A stretch of 64,000 nucleotides of DNA, taken from the NCBI GenBank assembly GCA_963678705.1, contig OY783209.1:9176001-9240000 (forward strand), read 5' to 3'. The translations under genes and the position numbers were made by a program. This stretch comes from Panorpa germanica. Its lineage: Eukaryota > Arthropoda > Insecta > Mecoptera > Panorpidae. How positions within the stretch are numbered: the first letter of the stretch is position 1; each line of letters starts with the position of its first letter. The notes beneath the pieces are model-generated. The model was not told the origin of the DNA. It made no database searches and saw only the letters and a list, made by a program, of their open reading frames with translations. This document shows positions 12,542 to 25,257 of this stretch, in pieces.

Positions 12542-13114
12542 ATGTCTCATATTGAAGAAGGACCTAGTGGAGACGTAACAAGCGAAGATGGTGCTTGTAG
12601 CTCTCTTGGTGATGAAGAGAGAGCTAGGAGATTATTCCAAGCTTGTGACGGTGATGGAGATGGTTTCATAGACAGGTATTACTTAGTTGACACAATATGG
12701 AGATATGCTATTACAAAGAGTTTTCTACTTTATGTTTTAAATTTTTTAGTGAGGATCTGGAGAGTGTTTGTAGAGCTCTTGGTTTGGTTGGCCCTTTGGA
12801 GCCACTCTTATTAGGATTAGGAGCTGATGAACGAGGAAGAGTTTCTCTGCAGGAATTTACAGCTCGTCAACAAGCATTGCGTCCTCAAATTGAGGCGATC
12901 AGAGGGCGCGATGGTAGCTTAGGTTAATATTATTTTTATAATGATATTGAAATCTATAAGTATTCTAAAATAAGTAAATTATATTTTATTGGTTTTAGCT
13001 GGAAAACAAGATAGTTGGGGGTGGGATTCCGGTGTGGGCACAAGAGAACTTTCTCCCGACCGTACCAGAGGAGGAGTAAAAGCCCCATCAGCTATGCTAG
13101 ATATTGCAAATAAG
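12542..13114 (+). CDS. MCC: EF-hand N-terminal exons, probably of the MCC long isoform
   Basis: Exons 12542-12675, 12750-12922 and 12999-13114 join to exactly 141 codons and end in phase 0 at a GTAAGC donor, so more exons must follow. The start MSHIEEGPSGD leads into EF-hand loop DGDGDGFIDR (residues 36-45), a helix ESVCRALGLVG, and a second degenerate hand GLGADERGRVSLQEF. Then comes a Ser/Gly/Arg linker ending SAMLDIANK. Long forms of MCC are reported to carry an N-terminal EF-hand. The next strong same-strand exons (47.2 kb onward) encode MCC, so I infer one gene across a 34-kb intron. Alternatively these exons belong to a separate EF-hand gene (the pair also resembles Rab11-FIP3/4 EF-hands) whose end I missed. 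Confidence 0.7.
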
Positions 13115-13880
13115 GTAAGCCATTAATTATAATGAAACAATAAGTTAAATATTTAATAAGCTCTATGTTTAATATTAATTTTACTTTTATTGCTTGTAAT
13201 TAAGAGCCATCTATTGGCTGGTACTTTAAAGTATAAGTCTAGATCACAACCTATGTTTGTAAATATTTAAAAGCTATAAAGATTATACTCCGATTCTATT
13301 AAACTTGTATTTTAAAATTATGTAATTAATTATTCAATACAGAAATTATAATCTCCTTTTAAAGTAGGTGTATAATATATATTTACATAATATCCGGTTC
13401 ATTTTTCTTTTCTATATGTAGGCGATACTTGATGGCCAGTATTTGTAAATAATTAAAGAAGTATAATACAAAAAAAAACACATTTTGTGCTACGGATTAC
13501 TGTAATAGAATTCTAATATATGCTAATATCATTATCATATTTTATGTTTTGTGTATTTAACCTATTATTTTCAACTAGTTTATATCATGTCTTTGACCTA
13601 ACAGTGTAACAATACGAATCGTTGCGAAATTTCAAACGAACTCGAAATATTCAGTGTATTAATATAACACTCAGAGCCGCATTAAAGTATGGGCGCTCAG
13701 ACATTTGTGACGCAATTGAATTTGCAGTAAGTGTGAAATACATTCGGTACCTTAACTAGTTTTAAATGTAGGGAGGCCTTTCTAAGAAATTTTAAGTGAA
13801 TTCCAATAACTTTCTGGTCAGAAATATATAAAACTCGAAACACAAATTAAACTAAACAAAACCTAGTACTATTTAATCTA

Positions 13881-14415
13881 AGGCGCTCAGCACACGACGC
13901 GACTGATTGCAAACCTTAGCCCCGAATCTGCCCGATCCGAATGTGATTGCAACTGTGTTGTTAGTAAAAGAACGAACGTGTTTACGAGTGAGATAAAACA
14001 CACGGCACGAACGTAACTAAACTGATTTGAAACTGGTTTTGAGTATATATTCAGCGACTAGATTTCTCGGTCACAGGGGATTGTTGGTTTCATCAACAGA
14101 GATGTTTACGAATACTATTGAAAAATATTAAAATACATACATACAATCAAACATAACACAACAGAATCCCCTGTTTTGCTGTTGTTAAAAATTCTATTGA
14201 GTCACGATACACGGCTCGACATGGCTCGTGCTCGTTTTCGTTAAAAACTTCGTTTCGCGTTTAGTTTGCAATCAGCCGACTCGTGTGCCTTTCCTCGTGC
14301 TTTATCTCACTCGCATACAAGTTCGATCTCTCACTAACAACAGTTGTAATCACATTCGCTTCGAGTAGATTCGGGGCTGAGGTTTGCAACCAGTCGCGTC
14401 GTGTGTGGACGCCCT
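13881..14415. mobile_element. Fold-back element with about 130-bp inverted arms
   Basis: The left arm, AGGCGCTCAGCACACGACGC onward (13881 to about 14020), returns as an imperfect reverse complement in the right arm (about 14250-14415, ending GTGTGTGGACGCCCT). Shared blocks include ACACGACGCGACTG, TTGCAAACCT, GCCCCGAATCT, CGAATGTGATT and GAGTGAGATAAA. CTAA flanks both ends (13877-13880 overlapping the arm, and 14414-14417). It is GC-richer than its surroundings and has no reading frame. Confidence 0.75.
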
Positions 14416-16605
14416 AAAAGTATCTTTTTCTATTTTTTTATAGCTATTTTGGAAACCTTTAATCTTTAAAAGGGTGCTCTTAAGATTTTTTAATCCTTAG
14501 TAGACTAAGTATAAAAAACGGAAAAGATGGTCACAAAACGTTGTATATTAGATAACATTTTTTATGTAATAGGTAATGTTTGTTATGGAAAATAAACCTT
14601 AAATATACATAATCGTCTTTTTAGGTTTACTGTATCGTTTGTAAAAATTTACTTGCCATTTAAGTGCCTCGTGTTCGAGTTTCTGTGTCTAACAAAATTT
14701 AATTCTATTTGGTGTAAATGTACTTTATATTATCACCAAGTGGCAGCCTTGCAAAATCTCAGGTTTAATTATATCTAGAGTAAATATCTAAAAAATCTGA
14801 TTCACTTCTATCCAGTATAAATAATTCGTCGTTTGGGCTGCAGCTCTTATAGCACAAACCATATGAACATGGTTGTTTGTTTGTGTTGTTTTATGGAAAA
14901 CAGTTTGTTATAAAGTTCATTGTACTTTCAAAAGTAATTTCAGTAAAATATGTTTAATATTTTTTATTGCGTATTACGTTTGGGGAAGTACACCCTATAA
15001 AAAAATATTTTTATTTAGTAAAAGCCTATCAATAAATTGTAGATTTCGTAATAAAATAGCATCTATTTATACAGTTATTTCAATTTTATGACAGTAATAT
15101 TGTTAACCACATTTCACAAAAATTGAATTGTGTATCATAAAAAGAAAATCTAATTTTCCTCTCTGGTATCGTATGTATCCGCTTTTCTTCGTTTAAATTC
15201 GTCCATCTATCTAACTTCGTTTTTAATCGTAAAAGATTCGGTTAATATCGGTAAATGTCTCATCAGTCGATGTTTAAACTTCGAGAAGTGCGGTCGAATG
15301 TTTAGTAATTTGACATAACCTAAGATATATACATGTATTAAAAAAGTATAGTTAGTCTTGACCTAGCCCAAAAGTGTTAATTAAACAAATTAATAAAATA
15401 AATGTTATATTTGAATTAAAATAAAGTTTATAGATTATAATTTAATAGAAAAAGTAAATGACATTTACATATGTGGAAAATATATAGCATTAAATATTTT
15501 GTGTGACAGTTTTTTTTTGTGACATATGATAAATTGAAGCAATAAAATTATCAAAAAAAGCTATCGATTTGGGAAGCGGTATTTAAGGTCATTCAAAACC
15601 AATTACATTTATCTGAACTTTATATAATATGGATTATGTATTTATTATTAATGTAGGGTATTGACACCTACGTTCCTTTTTGTTATTTGTTTTGTTTGTG
15701 CTATTCAAATGTTGGGAATTATGCAAGTGTTTGCGTTTTCTAATATTTCTATCAATGCCCTTACACTTTACGATGTTATTATTCATTTATTTAAACAATG
15801 AATTTAAATAAGGCTTACTTATAACATTATTTATCAATTCCTAATATACATAATTTGCCATCAAGATAACCAATAAGTTTTGTGTATTTTAAATGCATTT
15901 CTTTTTAAAATGTTTATTGTAGATAATGAAGGTGAACGGTTCTAAATTCTCTTAGAAATTGCAATAAATGATATACAAAATGCACTCAATTTTCTTTAAT
16001 AATAAAACCCATTCCACCTGTATTGGGTTTGAAGGTTTAGGTTAAAATTTAAGCATATTTCTATCAGTAATAAATGAAATTTTCTTCAAAGTATTTGCAT
16101 CTATGACAGGTCCCCATACCATTGCGGCAAGTACCATATTGATAACAGACCACACCGTTTCTTAATAGGTTTATGGTTAAGTAAACATTAATTAAACTAA
16201 ACAATAACCAAACTCACAAAATGTAGTGCTGGTTCAAGCGTCAATGCCCCAGCAATACACCATCATTAAAAGAATAATAATAGCAACCGTAATAAGAAAC
16301 TAATCTTAATTTAATGTTTCAATAAAAGTTTTATTTACATATATTGAAATTAATCATTCTCTTATCTGAGTGAATTATTAGCCATGTTCTCCTATTTCAT
16401 TTTATAGTTGGAACCAATCGCCTTTTGCCTTATCGATGATTAAACGGCAAGATATTTGTAAGGTCCTATGTAAATATTTTTTATCAAAACGTACTCATGC
16501 CGATAGGAACGAATTCAATAATCGTTTATTTGTGAAATTATGCTTAAAATTGATTTTGTCATTTCTTAAAAAAAAAAACAGTAATAAAAAATAATATGAT
16601 AGCGC

Positions 16606-16914
16606 CAGTTCCGTATTAAGCAGCAAGGGGCCTGTAGTAAATATTATAAAGAGGCCCTAGGTTTCTCGATCTCTTGGTAACCATTTCAATGTAAGTTCAG
16701 GAATCATTTCTTTGGTGACTTTAGTACATATTTCTTAAATATTTTAACAATTTGTGTAAACACTTTTAAAAATATTATTGTAATCCCGAAGATCTGAAAA
16801 AAAATATTTAAACCTAAATTTTACAAGCTAAATAATTTCTGTTCTTGATGCGGGATTCAACAAAACGGGGCCCGTAGTATTTGCTGCTTTTGCTACATGC
16901 CTAATGCGCCACTG
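16606..16914. mobile_element. Non-autonomous hAT-like element with 8-bp target duplication
   Basis: Flanked by GATAGCGC (16598-16605) and GATAGCAC (16915-16922), a 7/8 match. Termini are CAGTTCCGTATTA and TAATGCGCCACTG. Inner arms share GCAGCAA...GGGGCC in inverted orientation. It is 309 bp and non-coding. Confidence 0.75.
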
Positions 16915-18888
16915 GATAGCACAGTAGAGAAGGCTTTGATTTATTTACGTGCGCTATAGTTTCTGGATGTTATTTTATTTAACTAATTATTTATATGTAA
17001 CATAAATTCCTGAAAAATGTGTATATAATATGTCATTTCTTTTGGGCAATGTTCAAGTAAAATCGAATCGTTTATACCTAAAATAAAACAGTAAATCTGG
17101 ATCCTAATTATCACATTTGGTTTATAATTAAGCGGAAGGGAAGGTATATGCAGCGACGACTACAACTCTAGTGTGATTTTTCACTGTAATTTTCGGTTTT
17201 GATTTTTTTTTTTAAATGTATCTAATTCACTAATAGAACGTCTATACTTATCGTTCGGGGCTTCGTCCTCTATGCGACGGTATACCTTGCATACTCCTCC
17301 TATTTACGCCACTGCTTCTTATCTATAATACCACAACAAACGTTTTTGATTGAAGCATGTTAAATGTTATTATTAACTACAAGTATTGTAAGCGTGACCC
17401 GACTTACATTTTTTGGACTTTTGCCAAATTACACATGAATAAATTCAATTGTGATTGAAATAGTCACATTATGATTTCAAGTATCGTATATTTGTTTTTT
17501 AATGCTATTTAATATAGCTGAATGGTTTATTCCACATGAAAAGCCAAGAGATATTACTGGTTATTGATATTTCCATTTATTTATTTCCGGTACTGGGGAA
17601 ATAAAGCTTTTTAAAATACGTATATAAAAAATCAAGATTAGTCAATTTTTTATAAATTTGTATTTGAGTGAAAGGGAAAAAATTTGTTTTTTTATATTTT
17701 TCTAAATACTTCTATCTTAACAAATACCGTATTAAATTATTATGGCGAAAATGTAAAAATTGACCGAGTTACAGAATTTTTAAAGCAATGATCAAATTTT
17801 CACAATTGTTTGGAAACGACTTCTTCAATGTTTTTGAAACTTTTGTATTCGAATCGTAATTCGAATTTTACCCTGTATGTTTTTGGGAAGCCATTATTTT
17901 GGAAGCACTAAATAAATTACATAATAACATAAAAAGTGAAATTTTTATTTGGAATCTAAAATAAATGAAATATAAAGAAATTTATTAACGATTGGACCTA
18001 CATTACTTTCATTAATAACGTCATCTGTTACCTTTCTTTTTATTAGAGATCATTTCCAACAATAACATCCGCTTTAATTACGATATTTTGGAAAATTCCC
18101 CATACTTAAAATTAATAACAATCTGAGAGAACAAATGAAATCTAATCCTAAACGATTGCGTGATCAATTATAACTGATCCTCATAAACTCTTACTATATT
18201 CCTATCTTTACTACATTATTACATTTACTAATTTTAATTTTATATAGTAAATTTTTTTTGGAATTCGTGCACAACTAATTAGAAAATATATACGAAGTAC
18301 AATTTTATTATTCTCGTATACCCAGAATTCACCCTACTTGTCTCACATGTAATTCAGCACTTATTGGATTTCAGCCATTGTTACAGACATTAGCATACCC
18401 GCAGATGATGCTATTTCACTTCCTCCATGGACAATACATTTATTTTCCTTTTTAAAGAATACAATAATGTCTATATCTCTATATCCAAAACAATAATGAT
18501 GTTACGTAGTCCATGTTATTGTACTGTGTCAATCGCAAACAAAGAAATAAAAAAGGAAGGGATAGGGCCATCAGACCCTATTGATATTTTATGACAGACG
18601 TACGAAGATGTCATTTAGATATCCTATAACACACGTAAAAAACAATACAATATCTTAATGGATTTATAAAATTATTTAAATGAAAATCAATAATTGTAAA
18701 ACTTTATTTAGAGCTGTCATAAAGCTGAGTAATGTTTTTAGGGAAAGAAAAATTTGAAAAACTGAAAGTGCTTTTTTCTATGGAATTTTTGCTGCTATGT
18801 GCACAAATGTTGCTTGACAGGTGAAACCCAAATTGTGAATCTAGCTAATCGTGAACAAAAATTGATTCAGTTGTTTAATTTCTGTTGA

Positions 18889-19498
18889 ATGGGCTTGTGT
18901 CCTACGTCTTAATTTCTATAAAAGTGTACTATATATTAAAAAAAGTGGGTTACTAGAACCTCAAATGTTCAATTATTTTTTAATAACTCCTTATATGTTA
19001 GGAGATATTTACAATTAAAAAAGTCATTTTGTCTCTTTAATTATTAAAGGGATTCAACGTTGTACAGATTCCAAGTGCAGGTGACATCACAATCCTTGTG
19101 TAAGGTTACCAACCTTACAAATCATAAATCTCTGCTATATGTATTTATATATCAAAATATCAAATATTATTTACAGCTATTTCAAGGAACAATAAAATTT
19201 CAATATTATGTCTACTTATTATTCTTTGATTTGACTTGATTATTTGACTGCCAACAGCTACAGAACATTACCACAGCACTGACCTACTCAACAAATAACT
19301 GACGTTAAAATGCATTTCACGTCATACAAATATGGCCGACCATTTCTAGCGCTAAAACTACAATTCAAACTTTTAATTGCTATATCTCCGTCAATATTTA
19401 GATATTTAATAAAATAGACACGCCAATACACATTTATTAACATCAATTTCAATCAACAATTGAAAATTCGACCACTAAAAACGAGGACACAAGCCCAT
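18889..19498 (+). mobile_element. Copy 2 of the AATGGGCTTGTGTCC TIR family
   Basis: About 610 bp, plus orientation, with 14-bp terminal inverted repeats as in copy 1. It includes the palindromic TGTAAGGTT...AACCTTACA block and the TAGCGCTAGAAATGG complement near its right side. Confidence 0.9.
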
Positions 19499-20099
19499 TG
19501 TGAAAAAGAGTCTATAGTCTAGTATGCGCTGCGTATTTTCTATACGCTGGTTGTTTGTTTGTGCCGCCTAAAATTAATTAATGAGCACTCGTTGCTGATT
19601 TGTTTAATAGTCTTAGTTCTAAGCTACTACAGTTTTTATAACTTATGTTTTACGTTAAAACTCAGTGAGTTGGAATGGGGATTTAACGTCTGTCGGTTCA
19701 GCTAGTATCTAATAAATAAAATCCTTACGCATATGTAAAAAATGTTGCCCGTATTTCAGGTGTCAAAGGAATGAAATCTCAAACTGAAGCTTTCAATCGG
19801 TGCAGTTGCTGAAATCCTTGAAACGAGGTCGGCTATTAAATAAGAAGACTAACGCTGTAAAACATTTTATTTTGATTTCATACATGAAAATAGTGAAAAC
19901 ATATACTCATGAACGTCATAGATGTCACTGTAGAGATAACAGCCAACACAGTTGATATTTGGAGTGGACAGAACTCACGTTTTTAGTTGTATTTATATTT
20001 ATATATAGTTTATTTATACTTATACATATCTACATTATTTTACATCAATATAATGTCACATTTAACAACTGTCACGTATTATATCTAGACAGCCCTGAC

Positions 20100-20640
20100 T
20101 TGACAGCTGTTACTTTCGACGCATGCGCATAGAGAACAAATAGGAACATATACCTTTCTCTTTCGCACATATTTTGGACACTTTCAGGTTCAGCATTCTC
20201 TCTCCATATATATGCTCTAAGCTCTAATGCGAACGAAGGCTACGGTTATACTGATTTGTTTACAGAAGCGAGAGGCACTGCGTTGGAAAGAGAAGGCTTT
20301 ACCATAAAAAGATAGCGGTCGCTGACGTTTGGCGTATACACTCTTCTTCTGTAGCAGCGTCAGTCTCGTAATTTAATAGTCGCATTAAATGTAATAAAAA
20401 ACATTTTTTTTATAATACAAGAATTTACCTATTTTCCAGTTTCGGTCGAATGTGTGTCAGCTCCCCAGATATCTGCAACAACACCCAAAGCATTACGTAA
20501 TATAGGTAATAGATCTCTTCGTGTTATCAATTTGAGTGATAGCGAGGTTAAGGTTAAGCGTGTGTTACACGTCACTTGGGGCATCAAAGTACAAGGGTGT
20601 ATGCTATGATGAACCAACCCCATGTGAAACCATCAACCTC
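20100..20640. other. GC-richer, CpG-containing patch in the large intron
   Basis: Base use differs from the AT-rich surroundings (CGACGCATGCGCA, GCGAGAGGCACTGCG). A 64-codon open frame lies on the minus strand at 20429-20623 (...RRDLLPILRNALGVVADIW...), unrecognised. It could be a decayed element, a regulatory segment or chance. Confidence 0.25.
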
Positions 20641-21366
20641 GATTACGCGCCCTTCATTCACTGATACTTTCAGCCTAAGGGTTTCTTTAACGATTTATTT
20701 TTTGCTATTTACGCGTTGTGAGTGTGTTTTGCCCTTAACACGTTTAGATCTTATCAATTCATAACAGTTACAAATATTCATATTTTAAAACGGAAAGCAA
20801 TAATAATAAAAATGATAATTTTGTACATGTTTTTAGGTTATATTATACTTCTTCTTTTATATTTGTTAATTACATTTCAAATTGCTTTTTTGCATGTTAA
20901 TGATATTGTATAGTACCATTAACAGTGTACTATATACTGTTAAATATACCGAGCTAATCTAACTTTTATGTTTCATAAACTTTGACCAAGTTTTTTAAAA
21001 TTTCATTTATTGAATGAGGTCAATTTTATAGGTGAAACAGGAGTGGTACAATACACCTGGTTCAATTTTTCATTTATTGACTTAAGGAGGGTGGGGGAAA
21101 GGTTTCAACTTTTTTTTTATTTATTTATATTAATATACAACATATTAAGTTTATTGTGTGAAAATTTGAAATCGATTGGAGTAAAACTGTCGGAGATATA
21201 TAGTTTTAAGTCTTCACCTCTCTGTTTTGCTTTCGTGTTACTTTGAAACTTTTAAATGCGTTTTCTCACATATAGCTTTTTCAGAGTCGGTGCCCTCTCT
21301 AACTCAAAATGTACTTGACCGATTCTTTTGAAATTTTGCACACTCTTTCTTTACATAAATGCCGAG

Positions 21367-21519
21367 GTAACGCTGTCGAGTTTTTTTAATTTTTTATTTT
21401 AACGTATTTTAAAATAAGAAAGGTTCTGATTTTTTTCATGAAAAATCAGTATTTTGACTTTTAAGTGCTGTAAAAAATTGCAAAATCAATTAAAAAATAA
21501 AAACTCGACAGCGTTATCT
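21367..21519. repeat. Imperfect inverted repeat
   Basis: GTAACGCTGTCGAGTTTTTT (from 21367) reappears as its complement in AAAAACTCGACAGCGTTAT (about 21498-21516), with AT-rich inner arms. It is part of a longer unassigned repeat-like tract (about 20.94-21.9 kb). Confidence 0.5.
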
Positions 21520-22360
21520 GCAAAAACTTATCAACTAATGAAATTATTTTGGTTTTTCGATTTTAGAAAATCCAGTGATGAGTTATGAGTGGCACCGCAA
21601 TGTTACTTTTTTTGTGACGTCTGCGGAGATTCGCTGTCAATGGCTCATTTCTTGATATTTATTTATGAAAATTTCACAAAGTATTCTTCAAATGTCATTT
21701 TATCATGTAGTAATTATCGAAATAATTATAGATTAACTGTGTCGTCAAAAAACATTATCGAAAATATGCTTTTTCTATCGTTTTGACCTATCGAAAACAC
21801 TGGTTTTTTTTCCAGCCAACAGTATCTGCAATAAATATTCTAGAGAGTTTTCATTTCATAGAAAAAATGTGAACATCGTGCCCGCAAACCGCTCGGCCCA
21901 AGTCAAATATTGTTAGCACCTTCTTTTTTCTTGTTTCTTGAACCATTTCAAATGGTGTCGTCACAATCTTTCAACGTACACAGAGTGCGCTTAAGCAAAA
22001 ACCTTCTGTATCATCCAATCCAGAAAGAAGTTCCTTTATATAATTTTAGAATGGTTTGGAAGAGACTTACATATATTAATCTTTCTGGAATTCAACAAGC
22101 CAACGTTTTACAATTTTACAAATAAGAATTAGTAGTGATAAATATATACATAAAAAAAAAATATTTATGAACTCTAAATTTCTTATATTTTTAAACTTGT
22201 AATAAATTACGTTTAAATATGACATACTTCGGAATAGTATTTTGTATTCATAAAAAAAAATTAAGGCTGCAATAAACATTCTTTAGCAATTAAGATTTTG
22301 GACAAGTTCAAACCTGTTTTTTTGCAAATATTTACTTACTGAAGTGTGGAGAGTTAAGCC

Positions 22361-22812
22361 TCATTCCCACTCACTGTTTTGATATTTAATTTACTGTTTT
22401 TATTTAATATTGTAATCTAGATTTCACGTTTTCGTGTAAGCATTCCTTTTCACATTTGTGTTTTAATTTAAGTTTAGTTTATTTAGTTGGCAATTTTGAC
22501 AATTCGACTAGTAATAGAAATTGTTTTCACTTCTATATTTTTAAAAAACTAACATTAAACTTCTTTTAAAAGTAAATCCTATTGCATTTTGACAGATTGT
22601 CACATTTTGGAGGTTATAATATAATATAGTTTTTCTTAATTTAATATTTTTAATTGGACCTTGTAAGGTTCTAAAAAAACTAAGAAAACTTAATAAATAA
22701 ATTAAATTAAACATGGTACTGTGAATGACTACGCGTATTACCATATGTTAAACAATTTAAATTAAATACAAAGTACAAAATAAAATTAAAGCAGTGAGTG
22801 GAGTGGGAATGA
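22361..22812. mobile_element. Short TIR element (MITE)
   Basis: Left end TCATTCCCACTCACTG and right end CAGTGAGTGGAGTGGGAATGA are inverted copies (one has a 4-bp CTCC insertion). The inner arms continue as AT-rich inverted sequence (ATTTAATTT...). About 450 bp, non-coding, no clear target duplication. Confidence 0.65.
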
Positions 22813-23951
22813 TACTTTATCCAATACAAAAGTTAGTTCATATTTAGTGAATATGCCTTTGGTTCTGTTCGATATAGGAGGTCTCTATAAAGATAGTAGA
22901 GACCATTAGGGTTGCCACCGTGCCTCTTTAAACTGTGGTTTTTTTGAGTTTGTGGATCTGTTTCACATCCGGATTACCACCACTACCGCGATGAGTCGAT
23001 GTGCGCAGCTTTTGCAGCGCAGTGCATTCAAAAAACCACTTTAGTAATCATGTACATAATGAAATGCATATAGTGTTAGTATATAGATGCATACATGTAT
23101 GCGTCAGCTAGATCTGTGTTGACATTGCGACGAATGCCGCTGCAACGTTCTGTTATAAATGTCACCAGACTTAAACGATCACACATGACTCCATGCGATT
23201 GCGGACGCACTTTATTGTCACTGGATTCGGCAGTTCCTAAATAATGTGCCTGGAAAACATCCGCATTGAATTTTATCACGTATCGGCGTGAATACACTTG
23301 TCATTATAATATTTTGGGATCAAGAAACTTAATTAAATTAAGTTTAATTAAAATTAGTTTCATCCATTCTTTTGTTATTTATTTATGACGATGTTGTACA
23401 AACGGATGAAATTTAGAAAATTCGCTGCACGTATTTGTTGTTTCGTGGTGAAAATTACTTGACTTTGTTGCGTTGATGTAACTTCCTTATTACTCAATAC
23501 TTAAAACGGATTTATTGTGTTTTGTTGTTTTGCTTTGGTTTTAGTAGCAGTTTTATGACGCTTTTGTGAGAGTATTTACTTGAGTACCCTAGTAATACAT
23601 ATATAAATTCAAGTAACGGATATATACACGTAACCCTCCTTTTACACGGATTCGAACTAACACGATTCACAAATAGCATTTGTTTTAACACGAATTCTAA
23701 AATAATTTTACTATATAAAATTGCATATTATTCTTCGATGTTCAAGATACTCGTCGCACAGACAAAGCTGTAATATGCCTGAGGAATACAGGCAAATATT
23801 AGAAAGCAGGGAAAGTCTGAAAAACCTTATTGAATTTATTAATAAAACAAATTTAATCTCTTTATTTTAAATACCCATACTCGTGTCTATAAGTTGTAAA
23901 TGTTTATATAGGTATATATTGTTTTAAGTGCGAATAACTGTTGAAAATTGA

Positions 23952-24659
23952 TGCATTCAATCAGAAAATTCATTACTATATATATTATATTATATTATAT
24001 TAATTGTTTGCCTTTCGGCTTTACAATCTACCTTCTTAATACATTTCATAGAACTTCAACTTGAAATTAAACTTAAACTATTCTAGACCTTTTTATTTCC
24101 AAAAGTACTTTCTGCTTCTTCTTCTCTTGACCCTCTTCCTTCATTTTCCATAGTCTTCGTTCATTCTCACCGTTTCCTCACCTCTTGTCCTCTTTGTCTC
24201 CTCTCGGCAAACCGTTTCCTGCTTCTCCTTCCTTATTGTCTGTATCTTCCTCTCTCTTCATGTTCCTTATGCAATCGAGCCACAAGCTTATTTATTGTCC
24301 TGTTTTTCCTTTCCTTTTTACTATTTCCGCCATCCACCTCTTTCCTTCACTGCCTCCCTTTAATAGCTGGCCAATATTCTTTTCGCTCACTAATATCTAT
24401 CTATTTGAATCTCGCGCCTCGCTCTTTAGAAATCCCACTAGAATCATCTGCATCTTCTTTTAAGGTATTCATGTACCTTAGTTTATCATCATTAATATTT
24501 GTCATCTTTGTGCTTGTTAACTTTTATAATCCTCCAATATAAAATTTTATTTCTCGTCAATTATCATCAAAAATACTTCCTTACAATTTACATAAATTAT
24601 ACAAAGAACAAGAAAAGATCAGCCGCCCGGGGCCTCGCAATGGCTAAGGGCGCCCCTGC
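23952..24659 (-). mobile_element. Truncated hAT-like element interrupted by a non-LTR insertion
   Basis: Sequences at about 23962-23983 and 24390-24659 are together collinear, in reverse complement, with the intact element at 38441-38800: AATTCATTACTATATAT on one side, TTGAATCTCGCGCC to GGCCTCGCAATGGCTAAGG on the other. The material between is a non-LTR fragment, so the 38-kb copy serves as an empty-site reference. One terminus (GCCCCTG at 24659) is present and the other is lost. Confidence 0.72.
23984..24389 (-). mobile_element. 5'-truncated non-LTR retrotransposon fragment (nested)
   Basis: Minus orientation. It starts with a TTATATTATATTA tail and then TGCCTTTCGGCTTTACAATC, the 3' end shared with copies at 24.92 and 28.91 kb. 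Reverse-strand coding remnants match the RWMAEI and LLKGGSEGK region of the copies at 7.8 and 29.0 kb. It sits inside the hAT-like copy. Confidence 0.7.
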
Positions 24660-24917
24660 ATTCAATTAAATATTAAAAAAAAACTATATAAAATTTAAAC
24701 AAATATTTCAAATTTTCACGATTTCTTACAAAAATGTCTTTTTATTTTATGTTTTGTTAATATAGTGAAGTTATAAAGATACCAGAGATTATGACGGTCA
24801 ATTATAAATGATCACGCGTAGTAATAAGGATTAAATTATATTTGTTTCGGGATATTGTTTAGGATTAGGATTCATTTGATGTTTATGTGGTCAATTTTAA
24901 AATAATTAGGCTCATAT

Positions 24918-25257
24918 TTTATTTATTATATTAATTGTGTGCCTTTCGGCTTTACAATCTACATTATTCTATTTCTTAATGCATTTCATATAAATTCAAA
25001 GTTAAAAACTAAACTTAAACTATTCTAGACTATTACTACTTTGAATAGTACTTTCTGTTTCTTCTTTTCTTGATCCTCTCTCTTCATGTCCCCTACTCCT
25101 CCTTTATTCACACCGTTTCCTGCTTCTCCTTCCTTATTGCCTGTATCTTCATCTATCACCTCTTGCTTTCCTTGTCTCCTCTCGACAAACCCTCTATTAT
25201 CTCTTCACTATCCTTCCTGCCTCTCTCTTCGTATGATTTGTTTTTAATCAAACAATA
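24918..25257 (-). mobile_element. Second truncated non-LTR fragment of the same family
   Basis: It begins with the same TGCCTTTCGGCTTTACAATC 3' end and continues with the pyrimidine-rich strand of the 3' UTR (CCGTTTCCTGCTTCTCCTTC block shared with 24.2 kb). No ORF2 coding part remains. Confidence 0.6.

Noticed and set aside
23076-23297. 73-codon minus-strand frame in the MCC intron
   Set aside because: No recognisable domain and no splice-site support; cannot be separated from chance.
23954-24667. CATTCAAT direct repeat as target duplication of a complete hAT element
   Set aside because: The left occurrence lies within sequence partly homologous to the interior of the 38.4-kb copy (TTGCATTC), and no terminal repeat follows it, so the match is probably chance.
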